DNA from: Guillardia theta CCMP2712
Lineage: Eukaryota > Cryptophyceae > Pyrenomonadales > Geminigeraceae
DNA: 64,000 bases
Direction of reading: 5' to 3'
NCBI RefSeq assembly: GCF_000315625.1
Contig: NW_005434648.1
Location: forward strand, 658,926-722,925
Shown: piece after piece, positions 54,872-64,000 of the stretch
How positions within the stretch are numbered: the stretch's first letter is position 1
Layout of the letters: each line of letters begins with the position of its first letter
Position numbers and translations under genes: made by a program
The notes under the pieces: generated by a model
Told to the model about the DNA's origin: nothing
The model's database searches: none
What the model saw: the letters and a program-made list of their open reading frames with translations, nothing else

Positions 54872-55571
54872 CTATTTTCCAGCCTTGTCTGGTTTCATCC
54901 ACTTTGCAAGCATTTTCGCTTCCTCTCCCTACGGTATGCAAATCATCGAATCATATGCAAACTTTGAGCCGAGTCTCACAGTCTCAGCGTAGATTTCCTT
55001 GATCTCATCCAAGTTGGCCTTGACCTGTTTTACATACAGAGCTCAGGGGGCACTCATCTTTGAGCAGCAAGGTACCTTGTCTTCCTCGGCCTTGGGATCA
55101 AATTCAGAAATCTGGGACTTAACAGTTTCGTTTGAGCTTTAGAATAATTTCCAGTCAGGCGAAATTCGTTTCAACAACAGTGCTTGTTCAACCTCTTGGC
55201 AAAAGTAGCAAAAGCAGTAGCAATGGCCCGGCTGAGGTCCTTCTCTTGTCCTTCTCCTAGCCTACATGATACATTCACTGACTCGCAATTTGCACTCAAG
55301 TGAAAGCGCACAATCCAAGCTTGGTTGTCTTGGCGTGTGCTTGAGCGAGCTCCTTCACGACCTCTTGTCAACACAGGTCCTAAACTTCAACACAACACTC
55401 ACGATCCTTCCCGACAGGATGTTGCGGATATCATCTTCCTGCGTGCTATCGCCCGCATTGGCATTGGAAACGAACGCTACTGCACATGCTCCCAACACAA
55501 TCTTCAGGGATATCAGTTAAAAGAGTATCTTCACAAGACCAAGAAAGTACCATGGAGACAGCAGCTGCAAT
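54872..55571 (-). CDS. Small helical protein with a lumen-type targeting signal (5' end not found)
   Basis: Short exons read, in order, IAAAVSM, then IVLGACAVAFVSNANA, GDSTQEDDIRNILSGRI, EVVKELAQAHAKTTK, LGEGQEKDLSRAIATAFATF with AKR, ETVKSQISEFDPKAEEDK, VKANLDEIKEIYAE and GEEAKMLAKWMKPDKAGK with the stop at 54872-54874. The introns between them are about 45-75 bp. The hydrophobic run ending in an Ala-x-Ala site (NANA-GD) resembles a thylakoid-lumen or secretory signal; the mature part of about 110 residues is all helical and charged. I do not recognise the family. The first exon with the start codon is not identified; it should lie upstream of 55571. Confidence 0.55.
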
Positions 55572-55979
55572 CTGCGAGTTTGAAAGAATTCAGATGACAT
55601 ATCCACATTTGTCAATTCAGAATGTACAAGGAGAGACTTGCAAAGTCAATAGGGGGAACAGGTTGGCAGAGGGAGAGAAGTTGAGACAATGGTATATCAT
55701 AGAAGCAAACTAGTAGGACCTGGAGGCGTCGCTGGCGCCATGGCGTGGGAGTTGGGTTCACCTTTTCCTCCACCATCAATCGCTCACCATCGCTTCCAGC
55801 CAGCATGTTCTATTTCCGCTGCTTCTTTTTCGGGTGGCCTTCCGACTACCCTCAGTTTGACTCATACCACCCACCCATTGCAGCTGACCACCCTCAGCGA
55901 CTCAGACAACAGTGCCAGGCTGACTCCGGGGTAGGGTCTCCGACTGAGAAGGGTTCACTCACAAGGGATCCGATTATCA

Positions 55980-56340
55980 TCCGATGATCAGGGGCCGACG
56001 AGTCGCCCGGCGGGTCGGGTCCGATCGCCGGGTGGCCCCGCGGGCCGGGCCCGGCGGCGCGGCCAGTCACTGAGTGCCGGGGTACCGTAGGGTGGCACGA
56101 GACTCGCTCACCGGCGTCACGGCGCGGTCACTGCCCGGCGGGGTGCCGCCGACTGATCCGATGATCCGATCCCGGTGACCCGGCGTGCTCTCCTTCTCAG
56201 CCTGGCCGACTCGTCAGGCTGCCCGCCACACAGGGGGGCCTGAACGAGTCACTCATCGGATCAGTCCGAGTCCGAACCCTCGCCGGAAGACTCGGAGACG
56301 CGGCGGGCCCTCAGTCAAAGTTCCTGCCCGGCCTCTTTTC
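55980..56340. repeat. GC-rich island
   Basis: Holds GCGGGCCGGGCCCGGCGGCG, CACTGAGTGCCGGGG, ACTGATCCGATGATCCGATC and CGGAAGACTCGGAGACGCGG. Same word content as the islands at 15, 53 and 58 kb. It precedes the RagA-type gene by about 290 bp. No frame looks coding. Confidence 0.5.
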
Positions 56341-56626
56341 TTCAAGGCCCTTGTTTTGAGTCAACCGGCCGGGTTTTCATTTTTTTATATATACTTGTTT
56401 CTGGTGCGGACTCGCTGCTCATATGTTCATGAGCTTTCCCATTTGAGTAAACCTGTGGATAGGACAAAGGACAGGCATGCAGAACCAGTGGAAGAAGGTG
56501 AGGTGGTCGATGAGAGATGAGAGAAGGAGGATCCTGTGAGGTCGACACCTGAGTTGGCAATTCCCAACACATTCTGATATCTTGACATTCTGTGCTGCTA
56601 GAACGCGTTCAGTGCCTATCTAAGAT

Positions 56627-58147
56627 ATGGAACAGGTGCTCTTGATGGGCAAGAGCAATGCGGGGAAAACCTCGATGAGGTCGATTATCTTTGCGAACTA
56701 CATTGGTAGAATTGTGATAATTCTTGCTGGTTCCACGTGTGGTGACATGATGTGTTTCTAATCATCAGCTAGAGAGACTACAAGATTGGGATACACTCAG
56801 GTTCAAGAGAACCCACGACAGGGTACCTAGGTGACTCTGTGTGCAGGATGTCGAACATTCGCATGTCCGTTTCCTTGGGAATTTAGTTCTCAATTTATGG
56901 GATTGTGGTGGGCAAGAAGCATATATGGAATCATACTTTGAGTCACAGGTATTGTTTAATTTCTTTGGCGCATGGGCTGAAAGTTTGCTTCATAGCGCGA
57001 TCATATTTTCCGAAATGTTGCAGTCTTGATTTATGTATTTGATATCGAAAGTCAGCAGATGGCCAAAGATATGCAGGTATGCAAGGATGTTAGTTCTGTT
57101 ATATTGATTTGTCTTCATTTTTAAAGTACTTCACGCTCTGCATCGATGCACTCAAAACAAACTCCGAGAATCCGAAAGTGTTCTGTCTGGTTTGTTAATT
57201 TCCTGCGTTTTGCGCCGTTGAATTCTCTGTGAAGGTCCACAAGATGGATCTTGTACCTGAGGAGACCCGCGACCAGGTGTTCGAGAAGCAGGTTTCGAGC
57301 TCTTACGGAGTTGTGGAGTGAAACTGATGTTGCTGCAGGAGGCCCTCATCCGAGGGGTGGTGGGTTCTCTGGATACCACATGCTTTCAGGTTCTCCTGCT
57401 CTGATTCATTTAGCAACTCACTCAGCGCGAAAGACCTCCATATGGGACGAAACTCTTTATCGGGCCTGGTCGCAGATTGTCTACAGGTTGATGAAGATTC
57501 GCAAGCTAAAGAGCTTAATCTGCCCTGCAGCTTGATTCCGAACGTTGCTGCACTGGAAAATCATCTTGCTTCCTTCTGTCAGGTATCGAGACCTTGCAAT
57601 GCTGACAACTTAACCTACCGTTTCCTCTCAAAGGGATGTGGAGCAGATGAAGTAGTTCTCTTCGAGCGAGCAACGTTCTTGGTAATCTCTCATTCCACTC
57701 AAAAGGCGTTTCGAGACGTCCACAGGTGTCAACATAGCGCCATGTCTTTTATCCTCTTTGATTCTGTTTGAAAAGATTTGAGAAGATTTCGAACATCATT
57801 AAGCAGTTCAAATTATCTTGCTCGAAATCGCAAGCACAATTTAACAGGATGCAGGTGTGTCACACAATGTCGTGTTGCGCTGCAGAGGGTCTAATGCAGA
57901 ATTCAGATCAAAAACAGCAAATTTACTGCCATCATCGATGCGTTCACCCCGACCACCTGCATCATGGTTGGTTTTGATGCAGTCAACAAGCCTTTCTTAA
58001 TGAAATTTGCTTGATCAGGTAATCTGTTCGGATCCAGCAGCTCTACCGGCGATGACGCTTGTGAACATCAACAATGCAAGATCTTACTTTGAGAAGCATA
58101 TTAGTATGGATATAGGAGGGGAGGCGAGCAGCGGCAAAGCCGTCTGA
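56627..58147 (+). CDS. RRAGA: RagA/Gtr1-type small GTPase, many introns
   Basis: A Rag GTPase of the nutrient-sensing TOR pathway, which acts on lysosome or vacuole membranes as a heterodimer with a RagC-type partner. Exon 1 from ATG 56627 encodes [20 protein letters not shown] with the P-loop (GKSNAGKTS). After introns come ARDTTRLG with a switch I region, [20 protein letters not shown] and [14 protein letters not shown] (switch II, WDCGGQE), [57 protein letters not shown] (the guanine-specifying motif reads HKMD, as in RagA), [32 protein letters not shown] and [20 protein letters not shown]. The C-terminus ends [16 protein letters not shown]. Switch I spans an exon border and the usual GPTIDVEHSH reads differently at that border, so one splice site there is unsure. 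Confidence 0.88.
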
Positions 58148-58179
58148 GCAAGTTGCCACTTGAATGAATGTAATTTGAC

Positions 58180-58395
58180 GGTAATCGGCCGGGCCCGGCC
58201 CGCGGCGGCCGCAGCCTCAGACTCCCACTGAGCCTTCGGCAGATGGCTGGCAGGCTGAGCACGTGACTCACGGCGGGCAGCACGGCTGTTGCAGCACTGC
58301 ACTGCACTGTGACTGGCACTGCAGTTCGGAGTTCATTCCGCCGCTGAGTCAAGGGCAGGCGGACTCTGAGGCGGGTTCCGGGGTAGGAATGAGCG
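58180..58395. repeat. GC-rich island
   Basis: Starts with ATCGGCCGGGCCCGGCCCGC and GGCGGCCGC, and includes GTGACTCACGGCGGGCAGC and the imperfect run GCAGCACTGCACTGCACTG. It ends with GGGGTAGGAATG, one GGGGTA copy, about 480 bp upstream of the API5 start. Confidence 0.5.
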
Positions 58396-58821
58396 GGGAT
58401 GAGGGCCACCAGCTGGCAGAGGCTTTGAGACGTTGGCGGGATATGGAGGGGAAGGGGAAACGACAAGAGTCAAGAACAAGGAAGGCAAGAGAAGACAGAA
58501 GAAGAGATGAGAGAAGAGAAGAAGAGAGAAGAAGTCCTGAGGGCAGCGAACAAGAGAAGAGATGGGAAGAGAGCAGGAGGAAGGAGTCAGGATCACAAGC
58601 ACGAGTAAGATGACCAAGGGAAATATGCTGAGAAGATTAGATGGTTCGAGAGCTTGAAGTGAGACTCTAGAGGATCCTCTACTCGGCTATATGAGTAAAC
58701 CATCTGGTGAAGAAAAGAGACATGTCCTGGGTATTAGTAAGGCACATAGAAGACGGGAGGGAAGCTTATTTCTAATGAGATATTAGCTGTGATGAACAAA
58801 TGGGGAAAGAGCATTTCAGAG

Positions 58822-58828
58822 TATAAAA
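58822..58828 (+). promoter_or_regulatory. Putative TATA box of API5
   Basis: TATAAAA lies 29 bp before the ATG at 58857. If it works at the usual distance, transcription would begin at or within a few bases of the start codon, giving an almost leaderless message. Confidence 0.4.
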
Positions 58829-58856
58829 ACTAAGACTGACTCAATTTGCTCACAAG

Positions 58857-61068
58857 ATGTCTTCCGAGGATGCAGCTCTGTCCGCCATCTACAAGGCCGC
58901 AGATGCCCTTCTAGATGTCAATTCAAAGTTGACGAGCGAAGGAGTAGACGAATTCTCAGCTGTACTCAATCTTTTTCTTGTTACAGTTTTCTTTGTGACA
59001 TAATGGCAGAACGCTTCTCACTTTCAGTGCATGATGGACAATGCGAAAGTTGGTCCCAAGTGCAAGCAACTCGCTTTGAATGTGTTGCCGAAGTACGTCA
59101 GCAAGTTTCCTGAGATGGCAGATTCTGCCCTGGATATCCTCATCGACTTGTTCGAGGAGAGCGACAAGGTAATAGTATGCTTTCACAATTTTTTTTCGTG
59201 ACGTTTTTGTTAGTATCACCTCAAAGCCATTCAAGGATTCCGTGTCATTGCCAGCTCAGCTTCCTCTCCCGTGATCTCCAAGCTGGTGGGAGTTCTTGGA
59301 CAAATCATTTTGTCAGAGGATGAGAAGGAAGTTGAAGCAGTCAACGATGCGTTGGTTCAAGCTTTAGAGAGGGATGTGAAAGCTACTCTTTCAGCGCTGT
59401 TTGAACAGATGAGCTCAGATGAACAGCTTCGGAGCAAAACGACATCGTTCATTCAGAGAGAACTCATACCACGGGCAAACTCCCTTCTGAACTCATCTGA
59501 TGAAGTACAATCTTTTGTTTCGGAAAACTTGAAAAGAATCATGGGCTCTGGCATCAATTCAAAGGAATTCAATCTGTTCATGAAAGTTTTGTTCTGCATG
59601 AACAAGTACAAGAATGGAGAGGAGGGAGCTAACGAGCTTTTGGACTTTGTTCACACGTCTATCGATCTTAATTCGGACTTTTCTCCGAATTCAGATCAAG
59701 CGGACAAATTCATTCTATGTGCAGGCAGCGCAAAGCTGATCTTCCAGCACGGTGCTTCACCATACAAGCTTTTCAGCTATATTTCCAAGAAAGTTCTGCC
59801 TAAATTTGAAGAAATGAGCGAGACTCATCAAATAAGCTTGCTGAAAACCGTTGCTGAAATTTCTCCATTTGCGCTAGGATCGTCAGCGAGAGAGTGAGCC
59901 TTCTTTGCAGTGACTCAGTCGAACACTGAGGTGTGACAAAATTGTCAGATGCCTCCCGCATCTCTACCCACTGTTCTTTTCACATGTTCCGAAGAAGACT
60001 GAAGCAGAGGAAAAGATAAACTTTCTCGCTGGGGAGTGCTTGCTTTATGCATTTCACCAGGTCCATTCACGATATCTTCCAAGTGCTCCTGTGCTAACTT
60101 GCATGATGTCCAGCTTGGATCGAAAGTTCCTGGGTTCCTTCATGCACTTTGTGGAATCAAGATCAACACAGGACAACCAGAAAACAGGTCTGTAGTACCT
60201 CACGTGGTAGTGCATTGATGACTCGAGACCTCTACAGATTAGATGAAGATTTCAGCGCAAAGCTCAATCAATTGCACACTTCCTTATCCTTGATGCTTTC
60301 AGAAAGCAAAAAGTTTGCAGCAAAGCTTCGAGAGGTAGTTTCCTCCATGATGAATTTTCAGACTGAATGGTAGCCTGAAGGTTCAAAAGAAATTGAATGA
60401 GGAAAATCCGACAACGGATAATGCCAAGAAAGAACTACAGACCAAAAAAGAATCCTGCTTGATGTCTTTGAAGTCCTGCACGGTATCTCAACCTGTGCTT
60501 TGCATATCATTTCTTATTGTTGGAACAGAACATCATCGCCATGGCAAACAGTTTGAAGGAGCTCAACTTGAAGGATCCCAAATTCTTGGCAGAGAAAGCT
60601 GCAGTCAACCTGTAAGAAATTCAAGATAGAACTTTGCTCTTTTGACGTGTTGCAGATCGTTTAAAGCGAACAAACAAGGACAGGCTGTTGGCAATAAACG
60701 TCGCCAAGACTCCAGCAACAGAGGAGGAGGCAATGCTGACCGCCCTGTGAAGCGGCAGGTAGGGCATAGAGCTGCTGTTAAGAGTTGGCCTCACTCTTGT
60801 GCAGGCACAAGCGACCAATGGCGGAGGGCGACCAATGCGCGGAAGCGGCTCTGGTGCTGGGTTCTCAGGACGCGGGCGAGGAGGTGATGTTGTTGTGTTT
60901 CTGTGCCAGTCCGTTTCCTCACGCTCTCCTCCCTTGCCAACAATAGGACAATTCGGAGGGCAAGCAGGCGGCCGAGGAGGACGAGGCGGCGGAGGCGGGC
61001 GAGGTGGACGAGGACAGGGAATGATGTACGGTCGAGGAGGCAGAGGCGGACGTGGGGCGCGAAGATGA
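58857..61068 (+). CDS. API5: API5 (apoptosis inhibitor 5 / AAC-11) homologue with RGG tail
   Basis: A nuclear helical-repeat protein; animal API5 suppresses apoptosis and is linked to mRNA metabolism. It starts MSSEDAALSAIYKAADALLD. After a short intron come AKVGPKCKQLALNVLPKYVS and FPEMADSALDILIDLFEESD, then the large exon with YHLKAIQGFRVIASSASSPV, AVNDALVQALERDVKATLSA, INSKEFNLFMKVLFCMNKYK and VLPKFEEMSETHQISLLKTV. The second half has INFLAGECLLYAFHQ, LGSKVPGFLHAL and FSAKLNQLHTSLSLMLSESK. The end is a basic nuclear-signal-like stretch (GNKRRQDSSNR, RPVKRQ) and a long RGG box (GGRGGRGGGGGRGGRGQGM) for RNA binding. Domain order and the ECLLYAFHQ-LG-K-P-FL motif fit API5 well. It converges on an unknown gene 107 bp away. 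Confidence 0.88.
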
Positions 61069-61175
61069 TGCGATACCGAGGGAGGAAGTGAATTTCTTTC
61101 AACACCATGACAATGCCGCACTCCTCGTGATTCTCATTGAGTTAACAAGATTTTGCTTTAAAGATTTCAACCCCA

Positions 61176-62127
61176 TCATGATTGCGGGCTGCTCATTGCT
61201 GTGCTAGGGTCGATGAACCAGTCGGAGTAACTGCCGTACATTTGCACGAGCCCCCCGCTGGGAGAGAACCCCAGCTTAGTAGCTTGTATCTGCGACCTCC
61301 TTCGCTTCCCCTCGTCTGGCGTCAACATCAGAGAATCCGGTCCAGACTTGTCTGTAGGAGATGAAGGCTTTGCTTCCTTTGCCCAACGAGAAAGGCAGTC
61401 TTCGAATGTCGTGAGATTCCTGATCATGGGCTTTGACTGACGCACGTACTTGCAGAAAGGACCTGTATACTGAATGATGTGGCTGTATTCTGTCATGTCA
61501 ATCAATTTCATGCCTTTGCACATTTCAAAAAACTTTACCCTTGTTCCGGAACTTATCTGCGAGCTCATCCTCTTTGATATCTGCTTCGGGTTTAATCTGC
61601 ACATTCAAAGAGATTTTATGCGTCTTGGGTGCAAACAAATAGTTCTTGCGGCTTTCAGGAAACTTGGTGCTTCTTGACAACCTTTCAGCCCGTAAAATCT
61701 TGCGCGAAATCTCATCGTTGATCGCTGTGAAAGTATCTGATGGCTTTGCTTCACTTTTCTTTGCCACAGGGTGGTGGTGCAAGGGTACATGGCTAGGGAA
61801 GATGTAACTTCTGTGTGGTGTGATCAGATCTGTTACGACGGTACGCGGAAGCCTCTCTTCAGTGTTGATCAAGTCCAAGGTGTGCAGTACTTCTTTTGAA
61901 TTCACTCGTTCAATTCTATTCTGTGCTTGTGAGTTCTGACTAAATCTGGGTGCTGGGAAGTCATCCTCTTCATCTTTTACAATTTCATTCGCGATACGAA
62001 AAATGTCTGTGGTCCGATAAAGCTGCGACAATCTCTTGTCACGCATTCTAATTCTGGCTTCTGCGTGATTGCATCTTCCATGAAAGCTCTTCACTGACAC
62101 CTCAATGTGCTGGTAATCACGACCCAC
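61176..62127 (-). CDS. Unrecognised basic protein, two exons
   Basis: Exon 1 (62127 to about 61549) encodes MGRDYQHIEVSVKSFHGRCN, RMRDKRLSQLYRTTDIFRIA and IFPSHVPLHHHPVAKKSEAK, ending ELADKFRNK. A 73-bp GT-AG intron of phase 1 joins it to exon 2, GPFCKYVRQSKPMIRNLTTF, EDCLSRWAKEAKPSSPTDKS, KLGFSPSGGLVQMYGSYSDW and FIDPSTAMSSPQS. The protein is rich in Arg, Lys and Ser, without signal peptide or membrane helix, about 290 residues. I recognise no domain. The start is supported by a TACCCC-rich 5' gap upstream. Confidence 0.6.
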
Positions 62128-62334
62128 TGCAAGGCAATCGCTTTATTTTCCCACAAATCTGGCACGGATTGGTGTTGAAATTCAATCCCCTTCCCAGTGA
62201 AACTATCACCTCTTCTGTTCTTTTCTCCTTCTCTCCACCTCTGATCTATGCTTTCTTCTCATCTCCTGCTCATCGCAGCCACCATCGGGTAGATTCCCTT
62301 TGCTAATTCTCAGTTAGGAGATAGGTCCACTGTG

Positions 62335-62480
62335 GCCCTTGCATACCCCCACCCTTCTCATCAAGTACCCCACCTTCCCTTATGAAATTACCCCCCTTGT
62401 TCACTGTGCACACTACCCTTCATATCCTTTCAAACTACCCTATCACTTGCCTCTTCCTGTCAGTACCCCTACCTGTTTTC
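62335..62480. promoter_or_regulatory. TACCCC cluster upstream of the unknown gene
   Basis: Contains GCATACCCCCACCCTTC, AGTACCCCACC, AATTACCCCCC, ACTACCCTTC, ACTACCCTATC and AGTACCCCTACC within 140 bp, about 210-350 bp upstream of the start at 62127. Confidence 0.45.
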
Positions 62481-62940
62481 CATAGCTCTTACTCACGGGT
62501 CCTCGACGTCTGTCGATTGCTGCCGATCTATTTCGGGACAGGACAACATCGCAGACGAAGAGCAAGGCACAGCAGAGAAAATGAAAGAAACCTGCTGGTG
62601 CGGCAGATAGCCTAGTCGGGCTCCTTGCAAGTTGAAGGAGAGATTCAAATTGAAGAATTATTCGCAGTTTTGCATCATGTTATTAGTGACAACTTGCGTT
62701 GAATACATCAAAATCAAGACAGGAATATACTGAGTGTTAGACGAAATGAGCGAAGCACTGAGTGAAACTTAGCGGCATCAACAGCGAGAGATAATATGGA
62801 TAAGAAACCTTAGCATCATATTCTACTTCTCCGACTTTTTCAAAGGATTTGTGTTGTATACAGTGCGGGGGGGCAGGATTTGTGTTGTATACACAGCACT
62901 GCACACAACACGTTGTACATTGTGTATACAACAATTTGTT
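62481..62940. other. Gap without a supported gene
   Basis: Contains a palindrome-rich AT stretch at 62850-62935, with GTGTTGTATACAGTG and GTGTTGTATACACAG followed by ACATTGTGTATACAACA. The repeated TTGTATACA word reads the same on both strands. Confidence 0.4.
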
Positions 62941-64000
62941 CTAGTTGCTGATTGAATTTGTAGATTTGTCCTGATAATTGACTTGTTTTTTCATTATTTG
63001 GTTGGTACTCTCAATCGAGTCAATAGGAATCTTGTTCTGATCCAGCATGAATTTGACGTTCTTACAGATGTTTGGAAGCCTCACTGCTGTCTTTGGAAAC
63101 AAGCAAGAATTCGAGTCTCTCGACTTTGTATAATCGCGCTTTCTGCTTCCAATTTGCTGACACGACTGTATCTGCAGTGGCCTGATACCAACATGAACGG
63201 ATATGCCTATTTCCATCGCGTTGACCGAACCAATGGAGGCGATGTCAACGCCACTCATCACACTGGTTACGCAAAGAAGCACCCCTTTTGGTATTAATCG
63301 CATATGACCTCAATGGTCTGATGTTTTGTGATTAATTAAATTACGCTGTTTTGCTATTTTTGCTATGTGTCTGTAAGTGAGCTTAAATGCTTGTTCGTGT
63401 GCCACGTGTCAAGAAGGTTATAACAAATATAATGTTCTTTGAGCAAACTTGGCGAAAGTATATCATTCTACAACACCAGAGATGATTTGTCCCCATGTGA
63501 TACAATGCAATATCCTCTTCAGGTTGAGAGTGACACAAAACCCAATGTTTTGTATTTTGTGCTCCAATGGAGTCTTTGCGATGTTTTGATAATCACCTTA
63601 TGCCTTGGATTCCTGAGTGCGTTCTCATAGTAATTTGCCATCACCAGAATAAGAATCGAACTAAACATCTGAGCATATTCGAGGATAACCTAGATTTGAA
63701 TGATGTGTTCATGTTAGATCATATAGACTTTACTAAATGATTGAATGTGATGCCATTTTCTCCGTTGATTGAACGTGATAATCACCTCCTTTGTTTGGCA
63801 ATGTTGAATCACAATATGTGCAGATTGTAATGAACCGCTTCTCAACTTTGGGCTTAGTGATGTCTGTTTCTATGTCTTTGATCTTGTACAAAGGCACGGA
63901 AGACTTTAAGACATCTTGGAAGAACTGGACATCGCATTGAAACTCATTTCAGAAAAAACTTGCACATTTTTATTCTCATACAAACACTATTTAGACTTGA
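62941..64000 (-). CDS. Partial unrecognised gene at the right edge, probably membrane protein
   Basis: Minus-strand stretches near the edge look coding. FQCDVQFFQDVLKSSVPLYK and KPKVEKRFITICTYCDST (about 63950-63800) contain a CxxC pair. VILEYAQMFSSILILVMANY (about 63692-63610) reads as a membrane helix. A 120-codon frame at 63303-62941 (FPKTAVRLPNICKNVKFMLD) may be the last exon, with stop at 62941. The joins are not proven and the 5' end lies outside the window. I do not recognise the family. Confidence 0.35.

Overview
This window is nuclear DNA of a compact eukaryotic genome, not a prokaryotic one. Genes carry many short introns, mostly 45-70 bp with GT-AG ends, and adjacent genes lie head to head or tail to tail with gaps as small as 32 bp. 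Two products start with a secretory-type signal, and two others carry leaders resembling plastid targeting (a signal peptide plus a transit-like stretch, and a lumen-type signal). Together these suggest an alga with a complex plastid. A cryptophyte such as Guillardia theta is my best guess, but that is inference, because no marker gene fixes the species.

Layout. 1-4.7 kb is repeat-rich and holds a SAM-dependent methyltransferase exon set on the minus strand. 4.7-9.9 kb is a recently rearranged locus: four copies of an unrecognised acidic gene family in two inverted pairs, a truncated PIF1-like helicase, a broken copy of an FMC1-like gene, and the intact FMC1-like gene. 10.8-14.8 kb holds a secreted glycosyltransferase-like gene convergent with an FkbM-type methyltransferase. 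16.3-19.4 kb holds a GT8 glycosyltransferase and a major-facilitator transporter. 19.7-29.7 kb holds a multi-intron isoleucyl-tRNA synthetase convergent with nucleoporin Nup85. 30.6-38.7 kb is one very large chromatin gene (DDT, WHIM, PHD, Tudor-like folds, four bromodomains). 38.7-43.1 kb is a head-to-head pair: a plastid-type TrpC-like barrel protein and a UBAC1/KPC2 homologue. 43.9-45.3 kb is a 2OG-Fe(II) oxygenase-like gene. 45.4-49.7 kb is a B-box / six-PDZ / acyl-CoA-synthetase-tail chimera. 50.5-56 kb holds an SMR-family membrane protein lacking the usual glutamate, unrecognised genes and a small lumen-type protein. 56.6-62.1 kb holds a RagA-type GTPase, an API5 homologue and an unrecognised gene. 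A partial gene runs off the right edge.

The genes are mostly unrelated housekeeping and lineage-specific genes; nothing looks like an operon. Two non-coding themes recur. Runs of GGGGTA/TACCCC concentrate in the 5' gaps of genes and are scarce in 3'-3' gaps. Short, very GC-rich islands built from GACTC, GTCAC and CGGGCCCGG words punctuate the gaps at 8, 15, 53, 54.5, 56 and 58 kb. The least expected items are the chimeric PDZ protein, the four-bromodomain DDT-PHD protein, the inverted-duplication gene family and the GGGGTA promoter-associated motif. All exon borders were read by eye and need transcript support.
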